A DNA stretch of 64,000 bases from Mycobacterium sp. ITM-2016-00316 (GCF_002968335.2 NZ_CP134398.1:5766001-5830000), one strand, 5' to 3'; shown: positions 15,607 through 23,867, counted from the first letter of the stretch. Numbers and translations are program-made. Notes: generated from the sequence alone by a model not told the origin.

Positions 15607-16251
15607 TCAGCGGGTGGCGGCGTCGCGCAGGATCTGTTGCAGTTTTTCCAGCGGGTCACCCTGGCCGGGATTGAGGACGATCTCCTGCTCGGCGGTCGGT
15701 GAGCTACCCGGTGCGGGTGCGTTTGGGGCCGATACCGGTGGCGGGCTCGGTGGCGGCGGAGGCGGTGGTGCCGCCACCGCGGCGATCTTGGCGTCCAGAC
15801 GAGCCGCGGCGGCGGCGTCGAAACAGTCCGCGGGCGCCCCCGCGATGACCTCTTTGGCACCGAGGTAGTGCGCGGCCGCGGCTTGTGCCTGGAACATCGC
15901 CGCCGCCGAGTCTCCGCGTGTCTCCCGGACCAGTTCGAGGTTGATTCGCACGGCGCATGACTCATCGTGGTCGGTGCGGTCGAGTGCCAGCGAGAACTGA
16001 CGGTCGGCCTCGTCCAGCCGGTTCCGCAGGACCGCCGCCGTCCCCGCGGCGAACGGGGCCTTCTCGGGTTCGATGATGTTGAGGGTTTGCAAGGTGGTGG
16101 CATCGTCGGCCAAGGCGGTCGCATCCGATTCGGAGAAGTGGTTCAGTGCAGCGTTTCCCGCCACCACCACCGACGCCAGCTTGGCCACCAGGATCAGCGC
16201 CACGAGCACCACCGGTGCGGAGTAGAGCAACAACCGTCGTCGCAGCGTCAT
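15607..16251 (-). CDS. Membrane-anchored TPR-like protein of the MoxR/VWA operon
   Basis: This 214-residue protein has one N-terminal membrane helix (LLLYSAPVVLVALILVAKLA), a helical tetratricopeptide-like middle (DEADRQFSLALDRTD, CAVRINLELVRETRGD), a proline-rich stretch PPPPPPPSPPP near residue 150, and a C-terminal PGQGDPLEKLQQILRDA helix. TPR proteins are regular partners in MoxR-Bat operons. The ATG at 16251 overlaps the preceding VWA gene by 4 bp. It is the last gene of the six-gene leftward operon. The soluble part should face outside the membrane or be a scaffold. Confidence 0.8.
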   Translation of the reverse strand: MTLRRRLLLYSAPVVLVALILVAKLASVVVAGNAALNHFSESDATALADDATTLQTLNIIEPEKAPFAAGTAAVLRNRLDEADRQFSLALDRTDHDESCAVRINLELVRETRGDSAAAMFQAQAAAAHYLGAKEVIAGAPADCFDAAAAARLDAKIAAVAAPPPPPPPSPPPVSAPNAPAPGSSPTAEQEIVLNPGQGDPLEKLQQILRDAATR

Positions 16252-17036
16252 CGTCCCACCGCTATCCGGTCGAGGCGGGTGCGGCGCAGGTGCCGCAACG
16301 CGTGGTAGAGCTCGGAAAGGATCAACAGCGCGGCGATGCCGGCCAGCGCCCAGTACAGCTCGAATCCCGATGAGGCCGAGTCATTCTCCGGTGTCGGTTC
16401 GACGTCCGCGACCTCGGGAATCACCTCGGCCACCGACCGGATCTGCTCGCGCTCCAGGCGGTCCACACCGAGTTGATCCGCGACGGCCTGCAGGACCGGG
16501 GCACCGTCCGGGCGGTATCCGAAGACCGCCCCGCCGTCGACCGCGTTCTCCGGGATCTGGAACTCCCGTTGTGGCACCGTCGAATCCGTCGCCCCGGCAC
16601 CGAAGTAGAAGACCAGGTTCTCAGCCTTCGGGAACTGTTGCAGCGCGCCGATCAGCTGATATCGCAACACGGTGCTCGCCGCGCCGGCGTTGGTCATGAC
16701 ATCGACGCCTCGCGGGTAAGGGTCGGCCGCCGCGATGATCGGACGCAGGCTCCACGAGTCGGCCGACAGCGGCCAGTCCAGCGATGGACGCGCATCGAAG
16801 GTGATCAACGAGAACCGGGCGTCGGGATACCGGTCGATCACGGCATTGACATCGGCGCGCGCCAACGCCATGTGAGCGGACATTTCGGCAGAGCGGTCCA
16901 CGATCAGGAAAACATTGGGCTCCCGCTCGCCGGCGATTCTGGTCACCGATGGTTCCCCGTCGCCGAGAGTGGGACGGAACATCGCGATGAGCAGCAGCAC
17001 GGCGGCCACGACCAAACCGGATCTGCGGAGCGTCAT
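16248..17036 (-). CDS. VWA-domain protein of the MoxR operon
   Basis: This 262-residue protein has two membrane helices, one at the N-terminus (LVVAAVLLLIAMF) and one near the C-terminus (LYWALAGIAALLILSEL), flanking a von Willebrand A-like domain. The MIDAS region reads NVFLIVDRSAEMSAH, so the first Asp and one Ser are present but the DxSxS pattern is incomplete. This resembles BatA/BatB proteins, whose VWA domain faces the cell exterior. The start overlaps the upstream VWA gene by 4 bp. It probably works with the MoxR ATPase as a chaperone for an unknown metal- or envelope-linked target. Confidence 0.8.
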   Translation of the reverse strand: MTLRRSGLVVAAVLLLIAMFRPTLGDGEPSVTRIAGEREPNVFLIVDRSAEMSAHMALARADVNAVIDRYPDARFSLITFDARPSLDWPLSADSWSLRPIIAAADPYPRGVDVMTNAGAASTVLRYQLIGALQQFPKAENLVFYFGAGATDSTVPQREFQIPENAVDGGAVFGYRPDGAPVLQAVADQLGVDRLEREQIRSVAEVIPEVADVEPTPENDSASSGFELYWALAGIAALLILSELYHALRHLRRTRLDRIAVGR

Positions 17037-17956
17037 CGGCGCACCACCAGCGGCCAGGCCAGCATCGTGGCGACTCCCAGCAGGGCCACGATCAGCAGCA
17101 GATCCGGCGTCTCCGGTGATTGCACGGACGCATCGTCGGTGCCCGGTTGCGGCGCCGGCGGGTGACTGCGGATATCGCCGACGTCGGCGGTCACTCGGCC
17201 GCCGGTCTGACGTGCGAGTTCGGCGGGGAGGCCGTCATCGTCGGAGACGGCATTGACCTGCACCCCGGCTGTGGCGACCATATCGCGCACCTGCTGCGCG
17301 GTGAACAGCGAAGGCCCGCCGTCGCCGCCCAGGGTGCCGGGGCCGACGTAGATCAGCGAACGACGCACCGGGGCTTCGGTGTCGAACTCGGGAAACCCGG
17401 TCAGGCACATGGCAAGGACGTCTTCGATGGTGGCGGTGTAGTCGGTGTAGGCCACCGAGGACACCAACGGCTGCGGCTGGGCATACCCGGCGAACCGGCC
17501 CGCCGCATACTGGTAGTCGCGCGTCAGCGGTATCAGCCTGCGGTCCGGCGACGTGAGGCCGACGCGTTCGGTGCCGAATCCGCGGACCGCCTCGGCGAAG
17601 TACCGCAGGGTGCCGTTGACGGCCGGATCCTCGGCCGGCGCGCCGACGCACACCATGATGTCCTCGGGCTGCTCGGTGTCTGCCGCCCGGTTCAACGCGG
17701 GTAGTCCGGCCGGTCTCGCGGCCGCGAGGGCCGCGGCGACGAAGGACAACGCCAGTACGGCAACGGCCGCGGTGGCGATGACGGTGTGACGGCGCACGGC
17801 CCGGGCATACTGGGGCAGTCCGGTCAGCCTTGTGGTGTTGGCCAGGGCCCGCAACCGTTCGGGCTGGTCGCGCCGGGGCGGCAGCAGTGCAGCGGCGATG
17901 CAGGCAGCCAGGGCGACGCAGCCGACGATCGCCACGCCCCAATAGATCACGTCCAT
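17033..17956 (-). CDS. BatA-like VWA membrane protein with degenerate MIDAS
   Basis: This 307-residue protein has an N-terminal helix (WGVAIVGCVALAACIAAALL), a second helix after residue 60 (VAVLALSFVAAALAAARPAG) and a C-terminal helix (LLLIVALLGVATMLAWPLVV), the BatA topology. The expected VWA MIDAS serines are absent; the strand reads EDIMVCVGAPAEDPAV. It may thus be a non-metal-binding partner of the VWA protein downstream. The ATG at 17956 overlaps the upstream gene by 10 bp, and the stop overlaps the next gene by 4 bp, so translation is tightly coupled. Confidence 0.75.
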   Translation of the reverse strand: MDVIYWGVAIVGCVALAACIAAALLPPRRDQPERLRALANTTRLTGLPQYARAVRRHTVIATAAVAVLALSFVAAALAAARPAGLPALNRAADTEQPEDIMVCVGAPAEDPAVNGTLRYFAEAVRGFGTERVGLTSPDRRLIPLTRDYQYAAGRFAGYAQPQPLVSSVAYTDYTATIEDVLAMCLTGFPEFDTEAPVRRSLIYVGPGTLGGDGGPSLFTAQQVRDMVATAGVQVNAVSDDDGLPAELARQTGGRVTADVGDIRSHPPAPQPGTDDASVQSPETPDLLLIVALLGVATMLAWPLVVRR

Positions 17957-18429
17957 TGCCGCACCAACTCCTCGGCGGCCTGCCCGGTGGCACCGATATC
18001 GACGCGTGAACCTGCATTGAACTGCGCGTCCTCCAGGTCTGCCAGCACCGGCGCGGCAGGCGCCAGCACACCCCCGGATACCGCCGCGATGTCCGGAACC
18101 TGTACGTACTCGGCGCGCACGCCGGTGGTGTCGTGCAGAAAACGGCGGACTTGCTCACCGAGTGCGGCTGCAGCGGCGGTTGCCGTTATTTCACCTGTGC
18201 GGTAACGGTTTTGGATGGCTTGTATGGCCCGCAAGGCGCGGCGACGCTGCAGCGCTACGCGCGCCGAACCGATCACCGACGGCTCACTGTGGGTGCGTCC
18301 CGGCGCGGTCCACCAGAACACCCCGATGTACCAGAGCACCGTCAGCACGGCCAGCGCCACCGCGAGCCACAACCAGATCGACGAGTACGGCGTCGGGCCG
18401 ATGAGACCGCCCAGCAGGTCATCCGGCAC
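17947..18429 (-). CDS. DUF4381-like membrane protein of the MoxR operon
   Basis: This 160-residue protein starts at a GTG, has one transmembrane helix (IWLWLAVALAVLTVLWYIGVFWW) near residues 18-40 and a cytoplasmic helical domain with ALRAIQAIQNRYRTGEI and ALGEQVRRFLHDTTGV. Position and layout match the small DUF4381-type gene found between DUF58 and VWA genes in MoxR operons. It overlaps the DUF58 gene by 11 bp and the VWA gene by 10 bp. It probably anchors or assembles the complex; no catalytic motif is visible. Confidence 0.75.
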   Translation of the reverse strand: MPDDLLGGLIGPTPYSSIWLWLAVALAVLTVLWYIGVFWWTAPGRTHSEPSVIGSARVALQRRRALRAIQAIQNRYRTGEITATAAAAALGEQVRRFLHDTTGVRAEYVQVPDIAAVSGGVLAPAAPVLADLEDAQFNAGSRVDIGATGQAAEELVRQWT

Positions 18430-19288
18430 GCGCGTACACCCCCGTCATTGCCACCAGCGCGGGCATGATGCCGCTACTGGAGGCGATGCGCGCGTGCGGA
18501 ATACGCCGTGCGGTCAGGAACTCCGACAGCTCCCGGCGGCGCTGCTCTTCGGCCTGCCGGTAGGCCATGATGACCCGTTCCCCCAGGATGTCCGCGCCCA
18601 GCAGCGTCCGCCCGTCGGCGACGTCGTACCCCAGCCCCGAGTCCTCGGTGCCGATCGCGGGCATGTCGGTCACCATGGCCCAGAGCACGTCGTGGCGGCC
18701 GGTCAACGGCAGCAACACTTCCCGCAGACGTTGGTCGAGCTCGGGTTCGTCCGAGACGACCACGATGAGCATCGGGTGCCGGTAGTGGCGGGCGACCCAT
18801 TCGAGCTGGGTGACGATATCGCTGCGGTCAGGGTTCGCGTCCGTCTGCTGGAGAAAGCGGTGCAGGATGCGCTCGATATGGGTTTCGCCCCGGCGCAGCC
18901 GGATGTCGATGCTGCCCCGGCGGTCACCGGCGACCATGCCGATCTCGTCGGAGCGTGGCAGGGTGATGAGCCCGACCGCGCCGATGATGTGCGCCGCGAC
19001 TTCACTTTTCGGCTGACCGGTGGGCGTGAGGGCGGCCGTGTTGCGGCCGGTATCGGCCACGATCAGGATCTTGTGGTGCTTCTCGGAGACGAACTGCTTG
19101 ATCAGCGTGTGCCCGGAGCGGGCGGAGGCTTTCCAGTCGATATCGCGCACGTCATCGCCGGGAACGTAGGGGCGCAGTTCGTCGAATTCCAGGCTGCGGG
19201 TGTGCACGAGCGCATAGCGCCCGCCGGCCAGAAGTCGCGCGGCATCGCGGGAAACGTGCGCCTTCGCGGCGTCGAGGTGTTTGCCCAT
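18419..19288 (-). CDS. DUF58 domain-containing protein
   Basis: This 289-residue cytoplasmic protein carries the DUF58 hallmark EFDELRPYVPGDDVRDIDWKA near residue 35, followed by a VWA-like region with ILIVADTGRNTA and MLIVVVSDEPELD. DUF58 proteins are the standard partner of MoxR ATPases. No membrane helix is present, unlike longer homologues. The ATG at 19288 lies 7 bp after the MoxR stop. It probably receives the mechanical action of the ATPase, but the biochemical role is not established for the family. Confidence 0.9.
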   Translation of the reverse strand: MGKHLDAAKAHVSRDAARLLAGGRYALVHTRSLEFDELRPYVPGDDVRDIDWKASARSGHTLIKQFVSEKHHKILIVADTGRNTAALTPTGQPKSEVAAHIIGAVGLITLPRSDEIGMVAGDRRGSIDIRLRRGETHIERILHRFLQQTDANPDRSDIVTQLEWVARHYRHPMLIVVVSDEPELDQRLREVLLPLTGRHDVLWAMVTDMPAIGTEDSGLGYDVADGRTLLGADILGERVIMAYRQAEEQRRRELSEFLTARRIPHARIASSSGIMPALVAMTGVYARAG

Positions 19289-19295
19289 ACCGGCC

Positions 19296-20297
19296 TCACG
19301 GCACCGGAACTGTGTGCAGCACAGCGTCGATCACGGCGTCGGGTGTGATCCGTGCGCTGGCGGCCTCGAAACCGAGGACCAGTCGGTGACGCAATACGCG
19401 GTGTGCGAGTCGCGCGATGTCGTCGGGCAGCACGTGGTTGCGTCCCCGCAGCACCGCCAAAGCCCGTGCGGTGCGGCACAGGGCGATGGTCGCGCGCGGG
19501 CTCGCCCCGTACTCGATGAGGCGGGCGAGATTGGCGGGCAGGTGGCGTTCGGGGTCGCGTGTCACCCCGACCAGTCGGCTGGCGTACTCGACCAGCGCCC
19601 GATCCATGTGCACGGACCCGACGGCGGCCCGTGCCCGGCGCACGTCGGCAAGCGTGACGACGGGGGCGGAGCGGTGGTCACGGTCGTACAGGCCGGCGTC
19701 CATCCGGTCGATGATCTCGACCTCCTCCTCGACGGAGGGGTATTGCACGAGGTCCTTGAGCATGAAGCGGTCGGTCTGCGCTTCCGACAGCGGGTAGGTG
19801 CCCTCCTGGTCCACGGGGTTTTGGGTGGCGATGACCAGGAACGGTTCGGGGATCGGGTATTCGACGCCGGCGATGGTGGTCTGGCGTTCCTCCATCGCCT
19901 CCAGCATCGCGCTCTGGGTTTTGGCGCTCGAGCGGTTGATCTCGTCGAGGAGCACGATATTGGCGTGCACCGGCCCGAGCTGAGTGGCGAAGGTGTTGCT
20001 GGCCGCCTCGTAGATCTGCGTGCCGATGATGTCACTGGGCAGCAGATCCGGTGTGCACTGGATGCGGCGGAAGCTGCCGTCGATGGCCTCGGCGACGACG
20101 CGCGCCGCCGTGGTCTTGGCCAGGCCGGGGACACTCTCGATGAGCAGGTGACCGCCCGAGAGCAGAACGAGCAGCATGGACTCGCGCAGGGGCGTCTGAC
20201 CGACCACCTTGGCGGAGAACGCGGTGGCCACCGCGCCGACGACATCTCTGATGTCGGCTCCGGTGGCCTGATCGGCGTGCAGGCGAGGTGCGGTCAT
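19296..20297 (-). CDS. MoxR-type AAA+ ATPase
   Basis: This 333-residue AAA+ protein has the MoxR-type Walker A variant ESVPGLAKTTAA, Walker B in IVLLDEINRSSAK, sensor 1 in FLVIATQNPVDQEGTYPL and a C-terminal lid with the arginine-rich LAHRVLRHRLVLGFEA. MoxR ATPases act as chaperones that insert cofactors or mature complexes with VWA proteins. It is the first gene of a six-gene leftward operon (MoxR, DUF58, DUF4381-like, VWA, VWA, TPR). A SigF-like promoter overlapping an inverted repeat lies upstream, divergent from a MarR gene. Confidence 0.93.
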   Translation of the reverse strand: MTAPRLHADQATGADIRDVVGAVATAFSAKVVGQTPLRESMLLVLLSGGHLLIESVPGLAKTTAARVVAEAIDGSFRRIQCTPDLLPSDIIGTQIYEAASNTFATQLGPVHANIVLLDEINRSSAKTQSAMLEAMEERQTTIAGVEYPIPEPFLVIATQNPVDQEGTYPLSEAQTDRFMLKDLVQYPSVEEEVEIIDRMDAGLYDRDHRSAPVVTLADVRRARAAVGSVHMDRALVEYASRLVGVTRDPERHLPANLARLIEYGASPRATIALCRTARALAVLRGRNHVLPDDIARLAHRVLRHRLVLGFEAASARITPDAVIDAVLHTVPVP

Positions 20298-20332
20298 GGG
20301 TCCTTCCGGTTCATTTCACTGACCGGATCGGG

Positions 20333-20357
20333 TACCCAGATTTTGCTGAAGCAAAGC
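20333..20357 (-). promoter_or_regulatory. SigF-like promoter and overlapping inverted repeat upstream of moxR
   Basis: On the minus strand GCTTT (20353-20357) precedes GGGTA (20333-20337) by 15 bp, one mismatch from the SigF consensus. The spacer contains TTTGCT-GA-AGCAAA (20342-20355), a 14-bp inverted repeat that could bind the divergent MarR regulator. Both assignments are by motif only. Confidence 0.35.
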
Positions 20358-20382
20358 AGCAGGCGCCGGGTAACCTGCCTGC

Positions 20383-20793
20383 ATGTCCGACCCGCCGCCG
20401 TTCAGCCCGACGATCGGGCTGCTGACGGTGAGCCGGATATGGGACGCCGCACTCGCCGACGCGCTGAAGCCGCTCGGCCTGACGACACGGAAGTACGGAC
20501 TGCTCGGCCACATCCGCGGTATGCCGGGAATCTCCTTCAGTGAACTGGCCCGACGCTCGCGGATCACGGTGCAGAGTGCGCATGCCGCGGTGTCGGCGTT
20601 CGCCGAGGCCGGCCTGGTCGACGACGGAACCGCGCACGCCGGCTCGGCGTCCAGTCTGCGGGTCACCGAGAAGGGTGAGTCCCTGTTGGCGCAGGCGGCC
20701 GACGAGGTGACGCGCCTTGATGCCGCCTTTTCCGCGCAGCACCCCGGGCTGACCACGGCACTTCGCGCACTGATGATGGACCGGCTTCCATAA
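20383..20793 (+). CDS. MarR family transcriptional regulator
   Basis: This 136-residue regulator has the MarR winged helix: FSELARRSRITVQSAHAAVS as helix-turn-helix, then AGLVDDGTAHAGSASSLRVT as a short wing. The N-terminal dimer helix includes RIWDAALADALKPLG. ATG 20383 is the first start after the divergent moxR promoter. Its stop codon lies within a 31-bp perfect palindrome that also covers the start region of the next gene, suggesting that this protein controls the membrane protein and rhodanese genes downstream. The inducer is unknown. Confidence 0.88.
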   Translation: MSDPPPFSPTIGLLTVSRIWDAALADALKPLGLTTRKYGLLGHIRGMPGISFSELARRSRITVQSAHAAVSAFAEAGLVDDGTAHAGSASSLRVTEKGESLLAQAADEVTRLDAAFSAQHPGLTTALRALMMDRLP

Positions 20794-20818
20794 CCTTCAG
20801 TTAGACTGAAGGTTATGG
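20788..20818. promoter_or_regulatory. 31-bp perfect palindrome joining the MarR stop and membrane-protein start
   Basis: CCATAACCTTCAGT (20788-20801) and ACTGAAGGTTATGG (20805-20818) are perfect complements around the 3-base centre TAG. The left arm contains the MarR stop (TAA); the right arm contains the GAAGG ribosome site and ATG of the next gene. It could be an operator for an internal promoter or, as RNA, a hairpin that hides the ribosome site. Confidence 0.75.
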
Positions 20819-21234
20819 AAGCCCTGCTGCTGTCGGTGCACGTTGTTGCCGGCATCCTGTTCGTCGGCCCGGTCGCCGTGTCTACCAGTTTGTTTCCCCG
20901 TTACGCCGCCGACGAGAGGGAGGTGGCGCAGGCGCTACACCGCATTACCCGGGTATACGGACTGCTTGCCGTGATCGTGCCGGTGGCCGGCCTGGCTCTC
21001 GCGTTCGCGCAGGGACGCACGACGGAGGTGTGGGTGCTGGTGGCCATGCTGTTGACCGCCATCGCTGGGGGCCTGCTCGCCTTGCAGATCACCCCGCGCC
21101 AGCGTGCTGTTCTCGAGGCTCCCGGCAGCACCGCCGGATTGCGGCAGCTCGGCATGCTGACCGGCGCCTTCAACCTGCTCTGGGCGGTCGTGGTGGTACT
21201 GATGATCGTCCGGCCCGGATCGAGCTACGCGTGA
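20815..21234 (+). CDS. Four-helix integral membrane protein (DUF2269-like)
   Basis: This 139-residue protein has four predicted membrane helices: LLLSVHVVAGILFVGPVAV, LLAVIVPVAGLALAFAQ, VWVLVAMLLTAIAGGLLAL and LGMLTGAFNLLWAVVVVLMI. The early His-Val motif after the first helix start resembles DUF2269 proteins. The function is not established. The ATG and its GAAGG ribosome site lie in the right arm of a 31-bp palindrome, so expression is probably tightly controlled. Its stop overlaps the GTG of the rhodanese gene by 4 bp, suggesting coupled synthesis. Confidence 0.8.
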   Translation: MEALLLSVHVVAGILFVGPVAVSTSLFPRYAADEREVAQALHRITRVYGLLAVIVPVAGLALAFAQGRTTEVWVLVAMLLTAIAGGLLALQITPRQRAVLEAPGSTAGLRQLGMLTGAFNLLWAVVVVLMIVRPGSSYA

Positions 21235-21560
21235 AAATCCGCCACTACCTGCATCGGCCGCCCGCCGTCACCGCGGCCGAGGCAGTGCGCCTCGTCTCCG
21301 AGGGCGCGCTCGTCGTCGATGTCCGCCGCGGATTCGAGTGGAATCGGGTCCACATCCCCGGCGCCGTCCACATCCCACTCGAACAGTTGCCCGAACGCTG
21401 TCTGGAGCTTCCCGAGAATCGGCTGCTCATCGCCTTCTGTACCGGCGGTCTGCGCTCGGCTGGTGCTGCAAATCTATTGGTGGAGAACGGATTCGAGGCA
21501 GTCAACATGTCCGGCGGGCTCATCCACTGGCGCGGAGCGGGCGGCGCACTCACCGAGTAA
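21231..21560 (+). CDS. Single-domain rhodanese
   Basis: This 109-residue protein is a one-domain rhodanese. It has the entry motif VVDVRRGFEWNRVHIPGAVHI and an active-site loop AFCTGGLRSAGAA with the persulfide-carrying Cys70. It would move sulfur from thiosulfate or a persulfide to an acceptor. The GTG at 21231 overlaps the membrane-protein stop by 4 bp. The MarR/membrane protein/rhodanese grouping suggests a response to reactive sulfur or a redox stress, but this is inferred from context. Confidence 0.88.
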   Translation: MKIRHYLHRPPAVTAAEAVRLVSEGALVVDVRRGFEWNRVHIPGAVHIPLEQLPERCLELPENRLLIAFCTGGLRSAGAANLLVENGFEAVNMSGGLIHWRGAGGALTE

Positions 21561-21584
21561 ATTTGTATGTGCTAAACATATTTA

Positions 21585-22049
21585 ATGCCCACGACGCCCT
21601 TCGACCACCTGGATGACCTGCTCACCCGCATCCATGTGGCACGGCAGCGGCCCTCGTGGCGGCGGCGCCTGCTCGACGGCGCGGATCCGGTGACCAACGT
21701 CTCGACACTGCGGACGCTGCGCGCGGTCGAGCACCACCAGCGCCATGGCGGCGGCGCGTCGATCGGCGATGTCGCCGAGTACCTGGCCGTCGAGCACTCG
21801 ACTGCCAGCAGGACCGTGTCGGCGGTGGTCGCGGCCGGGTTGCTCACCAAATCTCCGGCCGACGACGACCAGCGTCGTAGCGTCCTGGTACTCACCGACA
21901 TCGGGGTGAAGGCGCTGGCCACCGTGACGGACCGGCGGCGCGATCTGGTCGCCGAGACCGTCGCCGACTGGGACACCGCGGATATCGACCGGCTCCTCAC
22001 CCTGCTTGAGCGCCTGACCGAGCGGATCGAAGCGGCGGCCAGCCGGTGA
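21585..22049 (+). CDS. MarR family regulator of the MFS transporter
   Basis: This 154-residue protein has MarR features: GASIGDVAEYLAVEHSTASRT as the DNA-binding helices, then VVAAGLLTKSPADDDQRRSV forming the wing with the typical DxRxxxL-like DDQRRSVLVLT. The ATG at 21585 lies in an AT-rich region with TATGT and ACATA forming a weak inverted repeat (21566-21580), a plausible own operator. It ends in a 4-bp overlap with the MFS gene, so it probably regulates that exporter. The ligand is unknown. Confidence 0.9.
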   Translation: MPTTPFDHLDDLLTRIHVARQRPSWRRRLLDGADPVTNVSTLRTLRAVEHHQRHGGGASIGDVAEYLAVEHSTASRTVSAVVAAGLLTKSPADDDQRRSVLVLTDIGVKALATVTDRRRDLVAETVADWDTADIDRLLTLLERLTERIEAAASR

Positions 22050-23284
22050 GCACCGTCCTGACGCGGCCCCGCGGCGCCCTGGCGCTGATGTTCGACCCCG
22101 TTTTCGGGGCCCTGTTCTGGGGCAAGATGTTCTCCGTCGTCGCGGTATGGACGCACAGCATCATCGCGGCGGTCGTGATGTACGACGCGACCGGTTCGGC
22201 TCTGATGGTCGGCCTGGTGGGCGTCGTGCAGTTCGGACCCCAACTCATCCTCAGCCCGATCAGCGGCAAGTGGGCCGACAGCGGCGATCCGGGCCGGCAG
22301 ATCCTGCTCGGCCGCGTGCTGTGCATGGCCGGGTCAGGCTTGGTCGCGGTATGGATGTTCATCGAACCCGGGCTGCAGGGCAGCTCAGCCGCCGTCCCGG
22401 TGCTGCTCGGTTCCACACTGGTCGGATTCGGCTTCGTCGTCGGCGGACCGGCCATGCAGTCGATCGTGCCGGACATCATTCGCGAGGGTGAACTCTCGAC
22501 GGCGATGGCGCTCAACAGCATTCCGATGACGATCGGCCGAATCCTGGGCCCCGCCGCCGGCGCCTATCTGGCCGCGCACTTCGGCGCCGCCACCGGATTC
22601 GCCGTCAGCGCCGGCCTGCATCTGGTGTTCGCCTTGTTCCTGGTCGTGATCCGTCTGCCCGCCGCGTCAGAGAAGGTGTCCGGCACCGACTATCGCGTGC
22701 GCACCGCACTCAAGTACGTGTGGCGGGACCGGCCCTTGCTGTTGGCTCTGGTTGCGGTGACGACGGTCGGCGTCGCGGCGGACCCGTCGATCACGCTGGC
22801 GCCCTCGCTGGCCGATGCGCTCGGCGGGGACACCCGCATGGTCGGCACGCTCTCGGCGGTGTTCGGCCTCGGTGCGGCGCTGGGCATGATCGTGCTCGCA
22901 CTGATGCGCGGCCGGATGGCCTCGGCGCAGGTCTCCTCCGTCGGTCTGGCCGGGCTCGGTTTGGGATGTGCGCTGCTGGCGGCGAGTGTGGTGCCCTGGA
23001 TCGCGCTGGCCGGTTTCGCCCTGGCCGGTCTGGGATTCGGCTGGGCACTCACCGGCCTGAGCACGGTGGTCCAGGAACGCGCACCCCAGGAGTTGCGGGG
23101 CCGGATCATGGCCCTGTGGCTGGTCGGCTTCCTGGGGTCGCGACCCATCGCCGCGGCACTGCTCGGTGGGACAGCTGATCTCACAAATGTCCAGGTGGCG
23201 TTCGCGGTGGCCGCGGTGCTCACGCTCTCGGTGGCGCTCTTGTGCCGCCCGTCGCGGTTGTCCGGCGATCTTCCTCGACGCTGA
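22046..23284 (+). CDS. Major facilitator superfamily exporter
   Basis: This 412-residue protein has the repeated hydrophobic helices of a 12-helix MFS permease. The cytoplasmic loop PISGKWADSGDPGRQILLGR matches the MFS motif A region, and FGWALTGLSTVVQERAPQELRGR matches the MFS_3 (enterobactin-exporter-like) C-terminal half. It most likely exports a drug-like or siderophore-like compound by proton antiport. The GTG at 22046 overlaps the MarR stop by 4 bp. No ribosome site is needed because translation is coupled. Confidence 0.88.
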   Translation: MSTVLTRPRGALALMFDPVFGALFWGKMFSVVAVWTHSIIAAVVMYDATGSALMVGLVGVVQFGPQLILSPISGKWADSGDPGRQILLGRVLCMAGSGLVAVWMFIEPGLQGSSAAVPVLLGSTLVGFGFVVGGPAMQSIVPDIIREGELSTAMALNSIPMTIGRILGPAAGAYLAAHFGAATGFAVSAGLHLVFALFLVVIRLPAASEKVSGTDYRVRTALKYVWRDRPLLLALVAVTTVGVAADPSITLAPSLADALGGDTRMVGTLSAVFGLGAALGMIVLALMRGRMASAQVSSVGLAGLGLGCALLAASVVPWIALAGFALAGLGFGWALTGLSTVVQERAPQELRGRIMALWLVGFLGSRPIAAALLGGTADLTNVQVAFAVAAVLTLSVALLCRPSRLSGDLPRR

Positions 23285-23295
23285 ATCGTTATCGA

Positions 23296-23321
23296 GGTTT
23301 ACCCCGATTGTCACACGGGTA
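23296..23321 (+). promoter_or_regulatory. Consensus SigF promoter
   Basis: GGTTT (23296-23300), a 16-bp spacer, and GGGTA (23317-23321) form a perfect match to the mycobacterial SigF consensus. It lies in the short intergenic region and points at the gene at 23392, with about 65 bp of predicted leader. Confidence 0.65.
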
Positions 23322-23391
23322 ACTCTGGTCACAGCGTGGAGTGCGATCCACGTGACCGGTAAGCGACAAGAGAGCCGAATGGATCATCTGA

Positions 23392-23853
23392 ATGAATACC
23401 GTCCTGTATTTCAGCGCCAATGGCGCCGCATACGAAACCCGCGCATATAGCACCGTCGACATCACCCGTCTGGTGCGCAATCAGGGACTGCAGTCACTGA
23501 CCAGTGCCGACCGGCAGTTCGATTTCTGGTTCAGCCCCTCCAACCGCGGCTGCCAACGCCGGGTCAACCGCAATGCCACCGAACTGCTGCTCGCCACCAC
23601 GAATTTGGATGCGAAGACGGTCCCGCTGCTGCGCGGCGCTGTCGTCGTCGCCACCCACGATTCCGATGGTGACCTCGACGGGCTCAGCTGGCAGCAACTC
23701 GATCTGCTCGCAGCGCGCAGTCGCACACTGACCAAACGCGACGACCGTTGCCTGCACCGGCGCATCCAACGTGTCGAACGCCAACTGCGCCGAATCACCG
23801 CACCCGCCGCCACCGCGACGCGCACCGTCACGGCCCACGCGCACGCTCACTGA
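23392..23853 (+). CDS. Hypothetical basic protein, probable SigF target
   Basis: This 153-residue protein begins MNTVLYFSANGAAYETRAY and contains RQFDFWFSPSNRGCQRRVNR, LLRGAVVVATHDSDGDLDGL and a basic helical C-terminus (HRRIQRVERQLRRI) ending in His-Ala repeats. There is no signal peptide or membrane helix. I do not recognise the family. A perfect SigF-type promoter lies upstream, so a general-stress role is likely. The basic C-terminus could bind nucleic acid; that is a guess. Confidence 0.72.
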   Translation: MNTVLYFSANGAAYETRAYSTVDITRLVRNQGLQSLTSADRQFDFWFSPSNRGCQRRVNRNATELLLATTNLDAKTVPLLRGAVVVATHDSDGDLDGLSWQQLDLLAARSRTLTKRDDRCLHRRIQRVERQLRRITAPAATATRTVTAHAHAH

Positions 23854-23867
23854 CCTACAGTGAGCCG

